Shown one piece after another: positions 41,658 through 53,500 of a DNA stretch of 64,000 bases. Position 1 is the stretch's first letter. The number at the start of each line of letters is the position of its first letter. Origin of the DNA: Cryoendolithus antarcticus (taxonomy: Eukaryota > Ascomycota > Dothideomycetes > Cladosporiales > Cladosporiaceae); contig NAJO01000002.1 in the NCBI GenBank assembly GCA_002077065.1, forward strand, positions 248,001 through 312,000. The letters run 5' to 3'. The translations under genes and the position numbers were made by a program. Under the pieces are notes generated by a model. It made no database searches. It saw only the letters and a program-made list of their open reading frames with translations, and was not told the DNA's origin.

Positions 41658-42001
41658 GGTCGCGTTTCCTGTGGCCGATTTGGCTCGTCGGCAAGTTACG
41701 ATAGTGCTGATGGTAGTATGCTTTGGATAGGAAGAGCAGCAGCCTGACACATTCTCAGAGATCACTGCGAAGCTGGGTTCATCAGTGAGCACATAACCCT
41801 CTTTCTCGCTCCCACATCATGCTGTACGGATCATGTGTATGATGCGATATTCGAGGAACGAGTTCAATAATCATGTGAGGAAGCAACGCGGCCGCTCCCG
41901 CTTTCCAGATCCGGACCTTACTGGGGATTTTTCTGAGTAGAACCAACGCATGAGCACGTCTCACTCATGTGTCATTGACTACTGGTGAGGGCCAGAATTG
42001 C
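41658..42001. other. Divergent promoter of the membrane protein and FGAM synthase
   Basis: 344 bp between divergent starts. The open frame of FGAM synthase extends back to 41969 without an ATG. An ATG at 41967 is in another frame. No further feature seen. Confidence 0.4.
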
Positions 42002-45000
42002 ATGGACATGATGGCAGACGAAGCGCTCTCACACCGTACTTTTGCGGGCTCCACAGCATTCTCGCAATTTCGCAAAGATCGACTTGCCATCGCCATTGGC
42101 GCCAGACGATTGCAAGCAATATGGGTACACTATGTTGCCTCATACAAGCAGCTTATAACGGAACAGATTGGTGTCTTGGAGCAGCTTCTCGAGTACGGAT
42201 CATATCCAGACACAGGTGACGAATTGCACAACGTCTGCCTCCAAGCTATCAGTAATGGCGCAACACCGCAGGACTCGCATACATTGCTGATGTATATCAC
42301 TCCACGACCTGGCACTATCTCACCATGGAGCTCGAAAGCGACAAGCATTGCGCAGGTCTGCGGGCTAGAGAACACTGTCCAACGGATCGAACGAGGAATC
42401 GTGCTGGCTGCATCCTTTGACAGCGATGCTCCTCAAGACGGTGTTCCATCTGCCGATGCTCTGTATGACCGTATGACCGAAACTCTCAGCCCAAGTCTAC
42501 CTGACGTGGGCGCCATGTTCGCACAACACCCGCCGAGCCCGTTGCAAAGAGTGCATCTGCAGCGTGGCGACGGCAACCCCAAGGCTGCATTGGACGCGGC
42601 AAACCGCACACTTGGACTAGCCCTTGATGACTCCGAGATCGAATATCTGATCGAGGCATATACAAATCAGCTACAGCGAGATCCTACAGACGTTGAGCTG
42701 TTCATGTTTGCGCAAGTCAATTCCGAACACTGTCGACACAAGCAATTCAACGCAGACTGGACGATCGACGGCAATGCAAAGAGTCAGAGCCTCTTCAGTA
42801 TGATCCGCAACACGCACAAGAAACATCCTCAACAAGTCATTAGTGCATATAGCGACAATGCTGCAGTCATGAAAGGCGAGCCAGGCTCACACTGGGCACC
42901 CGACAACGCGACTGGAGAGTGGAGGTCCATCAAAGAGACCGTCCACTACCTCGGCAAGGTAGAGACGCACAATCACCCGACTGCCGTCTCGCCGTTTCCA
43001 GGAGCAGCAACTGGATCTGGAGGTGAGATCAGAGATGAAGGTGCGGTAGGGCGAGGTTCGAAGCCAAAGTCTGGACTCACTGGTTTCAACGTGTCAGATC
43101 TGCTCATTCCAGGTCATCGGCAGCCATGGGAGCTTGACGTTGGGAAGCCAGCACATCTGGCAAGCAGTCTTGACATCATGCTCGAAGCACCTATCGGTAG
43201 CGCGGCGTTCAACAACGAGTTTGGACGACCCTGTACAACTGGCTACTTCCGCACGTTACTCACGCAAGTACCAATCTCCGCAGGCGAGACAGAGCTCCGT
43301 GGCTACCACAAGCCGATCATGTTGGCCGGAGGGGTAGGTACTGTCAGACCGCAACATGCTCTCAAGGACAAGGCTATGGTCAGTCCAGGCGCTCACCTAG
43401 TCGTCATTGGTGGACCTGCGATGCTCATCGGTCTTGGTGGTGGCGCTGCATCGAGTATACAGTCTGGTGAAGGCAGCGTTGATCTCGACTTTGCTAGTGT
43501 TCAACGCGGCAATGCAGAAGTACAGAGGCGCGCACAGGAGGTTGTCAATACTTGTACCTCACTTGGGTCTGACAGCCCCATACAGTTCATACACGATGTG
43601 GGCGCTGGTGGCCTGTCAAACGCATTGCCTGAGCTGGCAGAGGACTCGGGGTATGGTGCACGCTTCGAGTTACGGGAGATTGACAATGCAGACAAGAGCC
43701 TGAGTCCGCTACAGATATGGTGCTGCGAGGCACAAGAACGATACGTCATGGCCATAGCGCCAGATCGGCTAGATCTCTTTATCAAGATTGCAAAACGTGA
43801 GCGGTGCGGGTACTCGGTGGTCGGCAAAGCAATGCGCGAGAAACGCTTGGTCTTGATGGACAGAGACTCGAAAGATGAGCCAACGCCCATCGATCTGCCC
43901 ATGCCTATCTTGTTCGGCAAGCCGCCGAAAATGCATAGGGTCGTGGACTCGCGGAAGTTGAGACTGCCTTCTTTCGACAGCTCTCTCAGAACTTATCTTC
44001 CAGATGTAGACAGTGAAGCAGTGCTGAGCCACGCAGTGGATCGTGTCCTAGCACTGCCATCAGTAGGATCGAAGTCTTTTCTGATCACGATCGGAGATCG
44101 CACTATCGGCGGTCTCACGGTGCGTGATCAGATGGTCGGCCCGTGGCAGACACCCGTCGCAGATGTCTCTGTCTCAGCCACATCGCTGACACCTGGCATC
44201 ACCACAGGTGAAGCCATGGCGATGGGCGAGAAGCCGACGCTTGCGCTTATATCGCCAGCTGCGTCAGCTCGCATGGCTGTTGCAGAGGCGTTGATGAATC
44301 TCGCCGCTGCCAGTCTACCAAACAGACTGAGTCGAGTCAATCTGTCCGCGAATTGGATGGCGGCAAGCAGTCATCCCGGTGAAGGTGCGAATCTGTACGA
44401 GGCTGTCGAAGCGATCGGCATGCAGCTCTGCCCAGAGCTCGGCATTAACATTCCCGTCGGCAAAGACTCGATGTCGATGAAGACAAAGTGGGAAGGCAAG
44501 GAAGTCACCGCGCCGCTATCACTTGTAATCTCGGCATTCGCACCTGTGAACGATCTTAGCAGTACATGGACGCCCACGCTACGAAGAACGGAAGATGTTG
44601 GCGAAACGGTACTCATGTTTATCGATCTCGCCGCAGGCAAGAAGGCCATGGGAGGGTCTGCGATCACTCAAGTGTTCGGTCAAGTAGGTAACGAGGCGCC
44701 CGATGTTCGCGACACGGACTTTATCAAAGACTTCTACCACGCTGTCGAGCAGCTGCATGAGTCAGATCTTGTACTGGCATACCATGATCGATCTGACGGC
44801 GGTCTATTCACCACCCTCATCGAGATGATGTTCGCAGGTCGACGCGGCGTCAGCATAGCGCTCGACAAGATCACAAAGTCTGGACGACCCCAAGACATGA
44901 TTGAGACTTTGTTTAATGAAGAACTCGGGGCTGTCTTTCAGATTCGCAAGAAGCACGAGAACGAGTTTCGGGGCTGCTTCGCACCACTGACTCCTGTCGT

Positions 45001-46078
45001 CATCGGGACCATCTCCCAGCAGCATACGCAAGACTTAGCCATCTACTACGGCGCGACTTGTGTATACCGTGCCCCGAGGGTTGAGCTACAGGAGAAGTGG
45101 TCGCATACCTCGTGGGCAATGCAGCGCCTGCGAGACAACCCAGCTTGTGCTGATGCAGAGAAAGCGAACATCGATAGCAGTCAGGACCCAGGACTGCAGT
45201 ACAAGCTTACCTTCAATCCGAAAGACAACATACTGCCGTCAACCTCGTGGCTGACATCTCAGATCAAAGCCAAGCCACGTGTCGCCATACTACGAGAGCA
45301 AGGCGTCAACGGGCAAGCAGAAATGGCGTTCGCTTTCTCCGTGGCTGGCTTCACGCCAGTCGATGTACATATGACGGACATACTCTCGGGCCGCGTGAGC
45401 CTCGCTGCGTTCACAGGTCTTGCAGCATGTGGTGGTTTCAGCTACGGCGATGTCCTCGGAGCCGGTCAAGGCTGGGCAAAGAGTGTACTGCTACATGACA
45501 ACACTCGGCAGGAGTTCAAGGCATTCTTCGAGCGGAAAGACACATTCGCACTTGGAGTGTGCAATGGGTGTCAATTCCTGTCGCGTTTGACTGAGCTCAT
45601 TCCTGGTGCCGAGAGCTGGCCCACCTTCGAGCGCAACGTGAGTGAGCAGTACGAAGCCCGAGTCTGCATGGTCGAGGTATCTGATCCTCTTGGCAAGACG
45701 CCGAGCGTTTTCTTGCACGGCATGCATGGCTCCTACCTGCCGATCGTCACTGCGCACGGCGAAGGACGTGCCACCTTCCCATCAACTGGTACTGCCACGT
45801 CACCACAGTCAATCATCGATCAGGGACTTGTCAGTATGCGATACGTGGACAACAGTCTCAAGTATACTGAACGATACCCATACAATCCGAATGGCAGTCC
45901 GCTGGGTATCACTGCAGTACGTACGCCCGACGGGAGGGTTATGGCGATGATGCCGCACCCCGAGCGGACGATTTTGAAGGAAGCCAGCAGCTACATACCC
46001 AAGGAGCAAGCAAAGGAGTGGGGCGAGTTTGGGCCGTGGGTGAGGATGTTCAGAAGTGCACGGCGGTGGGTGGGCTAG
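42002..46078 (+). CDS. ADE6: Phosphoribosylformylglycinamidine synthase (FGAM synthase)
   Basis: The fourth step of de novo purine synthesis: it converts FGAR, glutamine and ATP to FGAM. This is a single-exon, 1358-residue cytosolic enzyme of the long eukaryotic type. In order: the N-terminal PurS-like part ([18 protein letters not shown]...AIWVHYV), the linker with [18 protein letters not shown], two AIRS-like ATP-binding halves ([20 protein letters not shown] and [12 protein letters not shown]) and the class I glutamine amidotransferase. The amidotransferase has [11 protein letters not shown] (catalytic Cys) and MMPHPERT (His and Glu). Start: the ATG at 42002 gives [11 protein letters not shown] before the family N-terminus. 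The neighbouring genes have no evident purine link. Confidence 0.95.
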   Translation: MDMMADEALSHRTFAGSTAFSQFRKDRLAIAIGARRLQAIWVHYVASYKQLITEQIGVLEQLLEYGSYPDTGDELHNVCLQAISNGATPQDSHTLLMYITPRPGTISPWSSKATSIAQVCGLENTVQRIERGIVLAASFDSDAPQDGVPSADALYDRMTETLSPSLPDVGAMFAQHPPSPLQRVHLQRGDGNPKAALDAANRTLGLALDDSEIEYLIEAYTNQLQRDPTDVELFMFAQVNSEHCRHKQFNADWTIDGNAKSQSLFSMIRNTHKKHPQQVISAYSDNAAVMKGEPGSHWAPDNATGEWRSIKETVHYLGKVETHNHPTAVSPFPGAATGSGGEIRDEGAVGRGSKPKSGLTGFNVSDLLIPGHRQPWELDVGKPAHLASSLDIMLEAPIGSAAFNNEFGRPCTTGYFRTLLTQVPISAGETELRGYHKPIMLAGGVGTVRPQHALKDKAMVSPGAHLVVIGGPAMLIGLGGGAASSIQSGEGSVDLDFASVQRGNAEVQRRAQEVVNTCTSLGSDSPIQFIHDVGAGGLSNALPELAEDSGYGARFELREIDNADKSLSPLQIWCCEAQERYVMAIAPDRLDLFIKIAKRERCGYSVVGKAMREKRLVLMDRDSKDEPTPIDLPMPILFGKPPKMHRVVDSRKLRLPSFDSSLRTYLPDVDSEAVLSHAVDRVLALPSVGSKSFLITIGDRTIGGLTVRDQMVGPWQTPVADVSVSATSLTPGITTGEAMAMGEKPTLALISPAASARMAVAEALMNLAAASLPNRLSRVNLSANWMAASSHPGEGANLYEAVEAIGMQLCPELGINIPVGKDSMSMKTKWEGKEVTAPLSLVISAFAPVNDLSSTWTPTLRRTEDVGETVLMFIDLAAGKKAMGGSAITQVFGQVGNEAPDVRDTDFIKDFYHAVEQLHESDLVLAYHDRSDGGLFTTLIEMMFAGRRGVSIALDKITKSGRPQDMIETLFNEELGAVFQIRKKHENEFRGCFAPLTPVVIGTISQQHTQDLAIYYGATCVYRAPRVELQEKWSHTSWAMQRLRDNPACADAEKANIDSSQDPGLQYKLTFNPKDNILPSTSWLTSQIKAKPRVAILREQGVNGQAEMAFAFSVAGFTPVDVHMTDILSGRVSLAAFTGLAACGGFSYGDVLGAGQGWAKSVLLHDNTRQEFKAFFERKDTFALGVCNGCQFLSRLTELIPGAESWPTFERNVSEQYEARVCMVEVSDPLGKTPSVFLHGMHGSYLPIVTAHGEGRATFPSTGTATSPQSIIDQGLVSMRYVDNSLKYTERYPYNPNGSPLGITAVRTPDGRVMAMMPHPERTILKEASSYIPKEQAKEWGEFGPWVRMFRSARRWVG

Positions 46079-46208
46079 GCTGTCTTGCTCGGGGAGCTGG
46101 CGAAGACCCATACTATGTCAGGCAGCTCGTGAACCAACAACTGCCGACACTCCATTTCCAAAACCTCAACCGACTTGTCCTCATTTCAGTCGCTCGTCGC
46201 GTCGCCAC

Positions 46209-46991
46209 TCAGTACATGACACACCCCACAACAGCCACCCTGCCCAACTTCTTCCTCACTACCTTCAGACTCTTCTCTCGCGCGTTGATCTCCTCGCCTC
46301 CCGCGTTGGTCCTTCGTTTCTTCTGACACTCGCGTATTCTCCGGTGTACCTCCCTTAGCTTGCTTCGCTCCATGCCTTCGAGATCGCTTGCCACCAGCGG
46401 ATGGCAGATGTACACTGAATCGAAGGCCTGGGTTGTGAAAGTACAATTGAGTTGATCATGAAAGATGTTGCCACGCCCAATGTCTTGGGTTTCGCCATAG
46501 ATCGTGAGCTCGTGGGTGGTGAAGTTATGGGCTGGAACGGTTATGTGACGGCGAAACGCCATGGCGCTAATGGGCAGTATAAATGAAACGAAGAGAGACA
46601 CTCACTACACAGCTTTAGGGTTGACAAGTGATGGGTGATCGACTGGAATATCTGTGCCAACTTGATGCCGTCGTGAATGATGACCTAGTATCACATCGAC
46701 GCCTGCAGTGCATCGACGCACAAAACTATTCGCCTTTGCTTCGTACCAGCGTAGGACCTGCATTATGGCGATTCCGGACGCACTGAAGGTTGTTTCCAGA
46801 CCCCACAAGAGGTATTCTGAAATAAGTGTCTGCGCTGCACCGTAAAAGAAGCGACTGCTCGGGGAGAAGAATGTTATGCCGTCTGGTGCGTCAAACAGAC
46901 TATTTGTAGCGCGACATGTAACATGCTCGTATGTCCCTATCACACTTAACGCTTTGATTGCCTTAATCGAGATTGAAGCAAAATGCAGCAC
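46209..46991 (-). CDS. Possible two-exon gene, unrecognised
   Basis: Two minus ORFs (46605-46991 and 46209-46601) can be joined in phase through a 43-nt intron: GCTGT|GTAGTGAGTG...CCATTAG|CGCCATGG. The joined sequence runs ...LVNPKAV/AMAFRRHITVPAHNF. The upstream part starts with GTG rather than ATG, so another 5' exon would be needed. Alternatively, the downstream part alone, from the ATG at 46562 (MAFRRHITVPAHNFTTHELT), gives 117 residues. No domain is recognised, and the 3' part is Lys/Arg-rich. It overlaps the 3' flank of FGAM synthase. Low confidence. Confidence 0.25.
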
Positions 46992-48338
46992 TCTTCGACG
47001 CTATGTACGCCATCTCAGACTCGCTCGAAGAGAAGTAGAGTAAGTTGTGCTTGACGCAAATAAAGGCTTTCCGCATGTACGCAGAGCTTGGTTGCGGGCT
47101 TCTTAGGGGGCAAGAGCCGTGCGAGGCCACATCATCAGCGGACTGACAGTGAAGCGCAGCTGTTGACCGCAGTGTCAGATCATGCTGGACGCCTGGGAAG
47201 GATTGCGTGATGGCCTGATCGTTGGATCATATTAGAGTAATAGTAGCGCACCCTCCCACGTGGCCACTTGCCTTGCGGCCTACTCTTCTTGGCAAATCCC
47301 GATTGGCGGTCGCAGGTGGTTGTCAAAAGTGCCTCCACGTTACACCTAACGGATGCATGGCAGACAGTCCGAGCATGGTGTCAAAGGCGGTAGAACATTG
47401 GAATCCAGGTTGATGGAAACCGGCCGTTGCCAAGATCTCAAGCGAACGCCTAAACTCTATTCCATTCCGCGCTATTGGTCTGGACCCCATTTCTCGAAGG
47501 CTGTCTTCCCGTTGACACTCAGCCTTACTGCGGAATCGCGCTGGGCGGTGAGCTGACATCGCTCTTCCTGCGGTTCACCGTGAAGCGAACTCCATGTCAA
47601 CGATCTTGCGCGATAATTCGGCAGTGATCATGGCTTCAGCGCTCTTGCCTGCTTGGTAGAGCGGGCTGCTCAAGCTACATATACGTCGGACGAGATCTAA
47701 CGCCACAAATATTGGGGCGCATGAGGCGAATGGTAGTGCTTATTCCGGCCAGGCACAAGCGCATGTACGGCCAAGAAGCTTCCACCGCCCTTTGTGCTGT
47801 AAGCTTCGGCAATAACTCCCAAAAGACGACTACAGGCAGGTCGCGTGGCTTTGGAGGTGCTTAGACGTGGCACGATACGATGGTACTTCTTGTGCAGGAT
47901 CTCGGAATCTACGAGCGCTAGCAAATGATTCGTCGAGTCCCTGCGGCATGGAGCTATCGATTTCTCTCAGCTATGTTGGCTTGGCCCCCGGAAGTAAAAG
48001 CAACACCTCAGGCTGCGGCTCTCTCGCTTGTTCACATGCATCACTGGCTGCTCAGACTCGTGCGGCTATCTGACCTATGCTGATCCGTCAGCCCACGCGA
48101 GCTAGTGTGTCCACATCGAGTGAGTCCGGGTGCGCCGCACGAGGCTGGGCTTCGAGATGTGCCGAGCAGGAATAGCAATGCCCCGATTTATTGAGACTGG
48201 CTTAGCCGTTGCAATGACCAACTCTGGACAAGCTGCACGCCGCAAGTAAGCACCGTAAGTATATCTCTTAGCATATAGGCCTTCCAGTATCTCTAGCGTC
48301 TGGCATTCTTACCTAGCTTTCCACGATCAAGGTACATC
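46992..48338. other. Intergenic, 1.35 kb
   Basis: No supported gene; ORFs at 47222-47559 and 47697-48073 are short, overlapping and domainless. The right end is the promoter of the multicopper oxidase. Confidence 0.5.
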
Positions 48339-50264
48339 ATGTTTCATGTCTTGAGCAGGTCTGCGATCTTTGGATTGGCCCTCCTTGACTTTACAGCCGC
48401 CGCAAACTATAATTTCGACATCGGCTGGGTTACAACGAATCCTGATGGGAGGCAACCGAGACCCGTCATCGCTGTCAATGGCCGCTGGCCGAATCCTGAG
48501 ATACGAGTGACGAAGAGCGAGACGATCTCCGTCAATGTCAAAAACAGTCTCGGGAATGAGTCTACAAGCTTGCACTGGCACGGCTTCTTCCAACGCGACA
48601 ACAACCAGTACGATGGGCCTGTAGGGGTAACCCAATGTCCGATACCACCTGGTAGCTCCTACCGTTATGAAATCGAGGCGAAACGTCCTGGGACCTATTG
48701 GCAAGTCTCAGCGAAGCATTGGCAGAAGCTCAGAATACTGATGGACTATTAGGTACCACTCGCACTCGGCAGGGCAATCAGGCGATGGCCTTCGAGGCCC
48801 GCTAATTGTCGAAGACCCGGATTCACCCTATGCAGACGTGATTGACGATGAGTTGCCGGTCATGACCCTGTCAGACTGGTATCATGATCAGATACCGCCG
48901 TTGATCGACTTCTACCAATCAACGACCGCGAACCCGGATGGCGGTGAGCCAGTGCCATACTCGCTCCTGATGAACGATGCGACCACTGCCCAATTCAAGG
49001 TGAAAACCAAGCGGACCTATCTCCTACGCATAATCAATGTGTCTGCGTTTGCCCAGGTGTTTCTTGCTATCGATCAGCACAATATGACAGTAAGCTGCAG
49101 ATGTCTAGGCAGGGGCGAGCAGGCTTTCGGAACTGACTTAGCTAGATTATCGAAGCCGATGGCGGCTATACAAAGCCCAAGACAGTCCAGCATCTCTACA
49201 TCTCGACCGCCCAACGCTACTCGGTCCTCATACGCACGCACGACAAACCTACACAGAACTTTGCCATACTTGGCATGATGGACACCGGCGCATTTGACAA
49301 CGTACCTAGCTACCTTGACTGACACCAACGTTACCGGGCATCTGGTCTATGACTCAAAGCTGCCTCTGCCGTCCTCTCCATCGGTACCAGTGTGGCAACT
49401 CGTCGATGACTTGTCATTAGAGCCAGTTCCAGCACGAAAGGCACTCGGTCCTGTTGACCACAAGATCAATCTTGCTCTCGACTTCTTTACCGACTTCGAT
49501 GAGAATCGCGCTGGCTTCAATGGCATCACATACGTGCCACAGCTCGTGCCGACGTTATATACTGTCTTGTCCGCGCCAAAAGATCTTGTCCAGGATTCCA
49601 GGATCTACGGGAACCACTCCAACTCGTACGTTCTCAAGAAGGATGAGATAGTCGAGGTCACAATCGTAGGCACGCCACAGACATGTCAGTCTCGACATTC
49701 GCTGACTTCATTCCGCAGACGAACTATGATGACGGCTTCCATCCCCTACACATTCACGGCCACGCCCCACAGATCATCTCGCGCACCACGGTACCTGTCC
49801 CTGAGGGTGCTGTCGTTGACTCCAGTGGCATCACGCACTCTGATAGCAACCCCATGAGGCGTGATGTGTGGATGTTGGCACCGAACGGAGCCACTACCAT
49901 CCGCTTCAAGGCAGACAATCCTGGCGTGTGGCTTCTACACTGTCACAGTGAGTTCTGATCTGCATGCGTAAAGGTACCCTTGCTAACATTCGACTAGTGT
50001 CCTGGCACCGCAAGTTGTCCTGTCGTTTCACTTATTGAGTCTTACTAACTTTCTGTAGTGGACGCCGGCCTATCAATGACCTTCATTGAAGCACCGAAAG
50101 CACTTCAGAACCAGCAGTCCGGGATAGACCCAGCCATGAAGAGGCTATGTGCGGCGCAGGGTGTCTCGACGGTGGGAAATGCTGGTGGTAACAGCAAGGA
50201 CTGGCTCGATCTTTCGAATGCGCCGACCAAGGCCACGGGTAGCCATGGGGCACTGTACCCCTGA
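48339..50264 (+). CDS. Multicopper oxidase (ferroxidase/laccase-like), with one apparent frameshift
   Basis: A secreted blue copper oxidase of about 554 residues once the frame is restored. Inferred exons: 48339-48700, 48753-49089, 49146-49665, 49719-49947, 49998-50009 and 50059-50264. All four copper motifs are complete only after splicing: HWHGFF, YHSHS, HPLHIHGH and HCHMSWH. Introns 1 and 5 use GC donors (GCAAGT), and exon 5 is just 12 nt. A leader (IFGLALLDFTAAA) is present. YDGPVGVTQCPIPPG and the overall order resemble Fet3-type ferroxidases, but I do not see the iron permease Ftr1 nearby. Exon 3 changes frame near 49310-49325: FDNVPSYLD* continues in another frame as TNVTGHLVYD, implying a one-base insertion. 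Alternatively a 58-nt intron (49302-49359) would also restore the frame but would delete family-like sequence. Pseudogene or sequence error cannot be separated here. Confidence 0.75.
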
Positions 50265-50579
50265 CGAGCATATAAAATTCCACTCTTTTCCCTTGTAAAC
50301 AGTCAAGATACGTTCCGTGCGGGTTTTCGAACTCATGAAGCGCTACTTGGTATGTAGCATCTGTTCAAAAAGGACATGTAGCTAGTGAGACCAGCGTACG
50401 CTGTCGTATAGATGTATCCGGGTCTGTGGTCTTGGCGCTCACGTGGTCGCGCGTAAAGCGCTGGCGATTAAGCTTTCTCATACCCCACGTCGCGTGCCGC
50501 AAGCACTTCTGCCAGATGTGAGACCTTGCGACCCACAAACCTTTCGACCTCCTCGTAAAGACCATGCTCAACGCCTTCT
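50265..50579. other. Intergenic, 315 bp
   Basis: Contains the 3' end of the oxidase transcript and the promoter of the checkpoint gene; nothing else seen. Confidence 0.5.
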
Positions 50580-53500
50580 ATGGCGTCCGTGGTGGAGGGC
50601 AGTATGGGGAGTACTTCATTGGACTTCTCACTGCTGCAGCAACAGCTACTCGCGGTATGTGCGCGATATGTGACCTGTGCGTGTACGACGCTACTGACGC
50701 AACTATCCCTGCAGCATCATCAACACGAACCTTCTTTGGCGGCCTCAGTAGATCTTCCTGCGATGGCGCTTTTGCCTGAGGCGACTGTTGAGTCTGTTAA
50801 TCAGGAGGATGATACGGATGTACAACATGAGCAGGACGGTACCGACACAGGTGGCGAAGCGATCGCAGAGACTCTAGATGCGGCCGAGACCACGACAATA
50901 TCGCGTCTGCCACGCTTGATTGCCAGTCAGAGCGCGCCACCGACCACAGATGTCGACAATATGGCAGCGCACATCTCATCGCAGCGCTCGTGGCGGACCA
51001 TGAGGCGGGCGATCTCGCTGCACGGCGATGAGTACGGCGACACGCAATCAGACTCGCAGATGGTGCGGGACTTCACGGAGAGCATCTTCCACGCCAATGT
51101 AACACCGAAGAAGGTAGTTTTCAACTATAGTGCAGACATCTCGCCCGGGGAGAACACATACAATGCGCTGGTCCACGCAGAGCCGGTGGATGGTTTGGGC
51201 GAAGATGAAAGTGACCTAGTGGACCTTGAGAATGCCCTCCCGCCCTCAACCTCTCCTGGCGGCAGATCTACGACTTCTGATATCGAGGAGGAGCTGCTTC
51301 AAGGCCCGGAGACGCAGTCGCAGCTTGTCAGTGGTAGTGCCATAGTCGGAGACCGCTTCCCGAACACGCCTTCGCTCGCTGGAAACAAGCGGCGCCGAAG
51401 CGGAGAGTTGCTGACCTCAGAGCCTGGGACTTATAAGAAAACTCCCGGCTTCTCCCAGGCCTTTGGCTTCCAAGCGAGAGCGCCTGCCATCACCGCAACG
51501 CAACTGTTCGCGCAGACCCAAGCGCCTTCCTCTCCGATGCCAAATGCACCGCGATCTGATCCCGTGCTCACGCGCCCATCGCCTGGGGCGGAGCAGGCAC
51601 AAGCGTACTCCTCGCCTGGCATGTTCAATTCATCGCCCGCCTTGACTAAGCATCAGACGTCCATGTTTCTTGCAAACGAACCAAGAGAGCAGTACACCAG
51701 TATGCGTGAGTCGCAAGAAAGACGGGCAGCTCGCATACGACGAGAGCAAGAGCTGAAGAGGCTGTATGCGCTCAATGGCAACGACGAAGAGTTAGAAGAC
51801 GAGCACGAGTATGATGCAGATACGCAGCAGCGCATACTGGAGAGCAAGCGCTTACAGAAGGTCCTCAGTGATCAAGCGATGGCTAGTTGGAACGCTTTAG
51901 GAGCACCTGTGCGACCCGGGTCGCGTCCTTCGTCAAGTAGGAAGACGACAACCACGATTGACTTGGTCACGCCCGCAACAACGAGGAAGAACGTGCAATT
52001 TGAGCTATCAGATGGTGAGAACGAGACAGATGAGGAACAGGAAGAGATCGGACTGCCGATAGAAGTTGAAGACGCACATGATGGAGAAGGCGTGCTTGAT
52101 GAAGAGGAACATACGAGCGAGAACGGAGATGATGTATATGATGAGTTCGGGGAGACAGTCTTGAGAAGTCAGCGAGACCCGGATGACATTGATGACACTG
52201 ACATACACGCGGAGGAAGAACAGCCAATGGAGTTGTCTGAAAATGTCTCGTTGCAGAACGGAGCGGGTCGGGACAAGGCCCTGTCGCAGCCTGTTGATGG
52301 CAATCACGTTCAGCCAGCGGCGACGGCAATTCCGACCACACAACTGTCAGCGATTGCTGACTCTCAGCCTGACCGCCTGGCAAAGCCCCGTACGACAGCG
52401 TCGGACAGACCCGCAGGCAGTGCCCAGATCTCGTCCTTTGTGCCTGGTTCACAGTATGCTGGCGCTGCGGAACAGTCTGGCTCTCAACATCCGATGCGAA
52501 TCCCGGACTCTACGAACAGGCCAGCCTCTACCCAGCTCGTCCCGTCGCGAGAGACAAGTGATCTAAGCAAAGTTCCGTCTAGTCCGCCAATCCTTACAGG
52601 TAGACGCAAGATCGACTTTCTCGAGGTGATGCACTCTTCTCTAGTGACGACTCCCGCTCGACCAGTGACGCGCGACCGTACCAGTGACGGTAACACCGAG
52701 GTGCCCGAAAGCGACATGCTAGAAGCCGGCGACAGCGACGCAACAAAGGCCACATCGATCTTCGAGACGGCTGCAGAGACCAACGATCCACCGATGTTCT
52801 CCACCGCACCAACCCATCTATCATCGCAACCTACGCCTCTCAAGCCGAGTCTGGTCAAACAGCTCTCCAGAGCTTCTGCATCACAGCAAAGTAGCATGCC
52901 TACGCCACTCAAAGCTGCGGGCGTCCGCCGCTTTGCAGATATTGCTGCTGATCCGTCCCCCGCTGGTGCGGGAAGCGCTGTGGATTTCGAAGCTCTTATG
53001 GGTGATGTCTTCACTGCGGCTGATCAAGAGTACACCGATATCCTGTCAAGTCCACAAGACGTGCAGCCTGCAAAGAAGCGGAAGCTGACGCCTCGTGTAT
53101 CGTCAAGGAGGGCGACAAGGCAGCTATCTGCGATGATGGCAGGTGATCAGGATGCTGGACATCATACCGCTGTGTTATCAGAAAAGCCAGTGACCGTGGT
53201 CGAGCCTCACATACAAGAACAGCACAAGTTTCAGCCCACCGCAATTCCTCAGCCGCCGACATCTTCATTGCTCTCCTCGCCACCTGCGTCAGCAGTACCC
53301 GTCGACACCTCAGCTGCACCAGTGAGCGAGGCTCACACACTGCCAGCAAGCACGCCAGATGACAGTCGATCTCCTGGCACTCCCGAGAGCACGAGACGAC
53401 GCGAGCATGAAGGGTCGAACGCAGCAAGCCAACTTTTGGCTCGGCGAGGCTCGCGGAACGGCAAAGTGACCAAGCTTAGTGGGACTGGACGCAAGACTGC

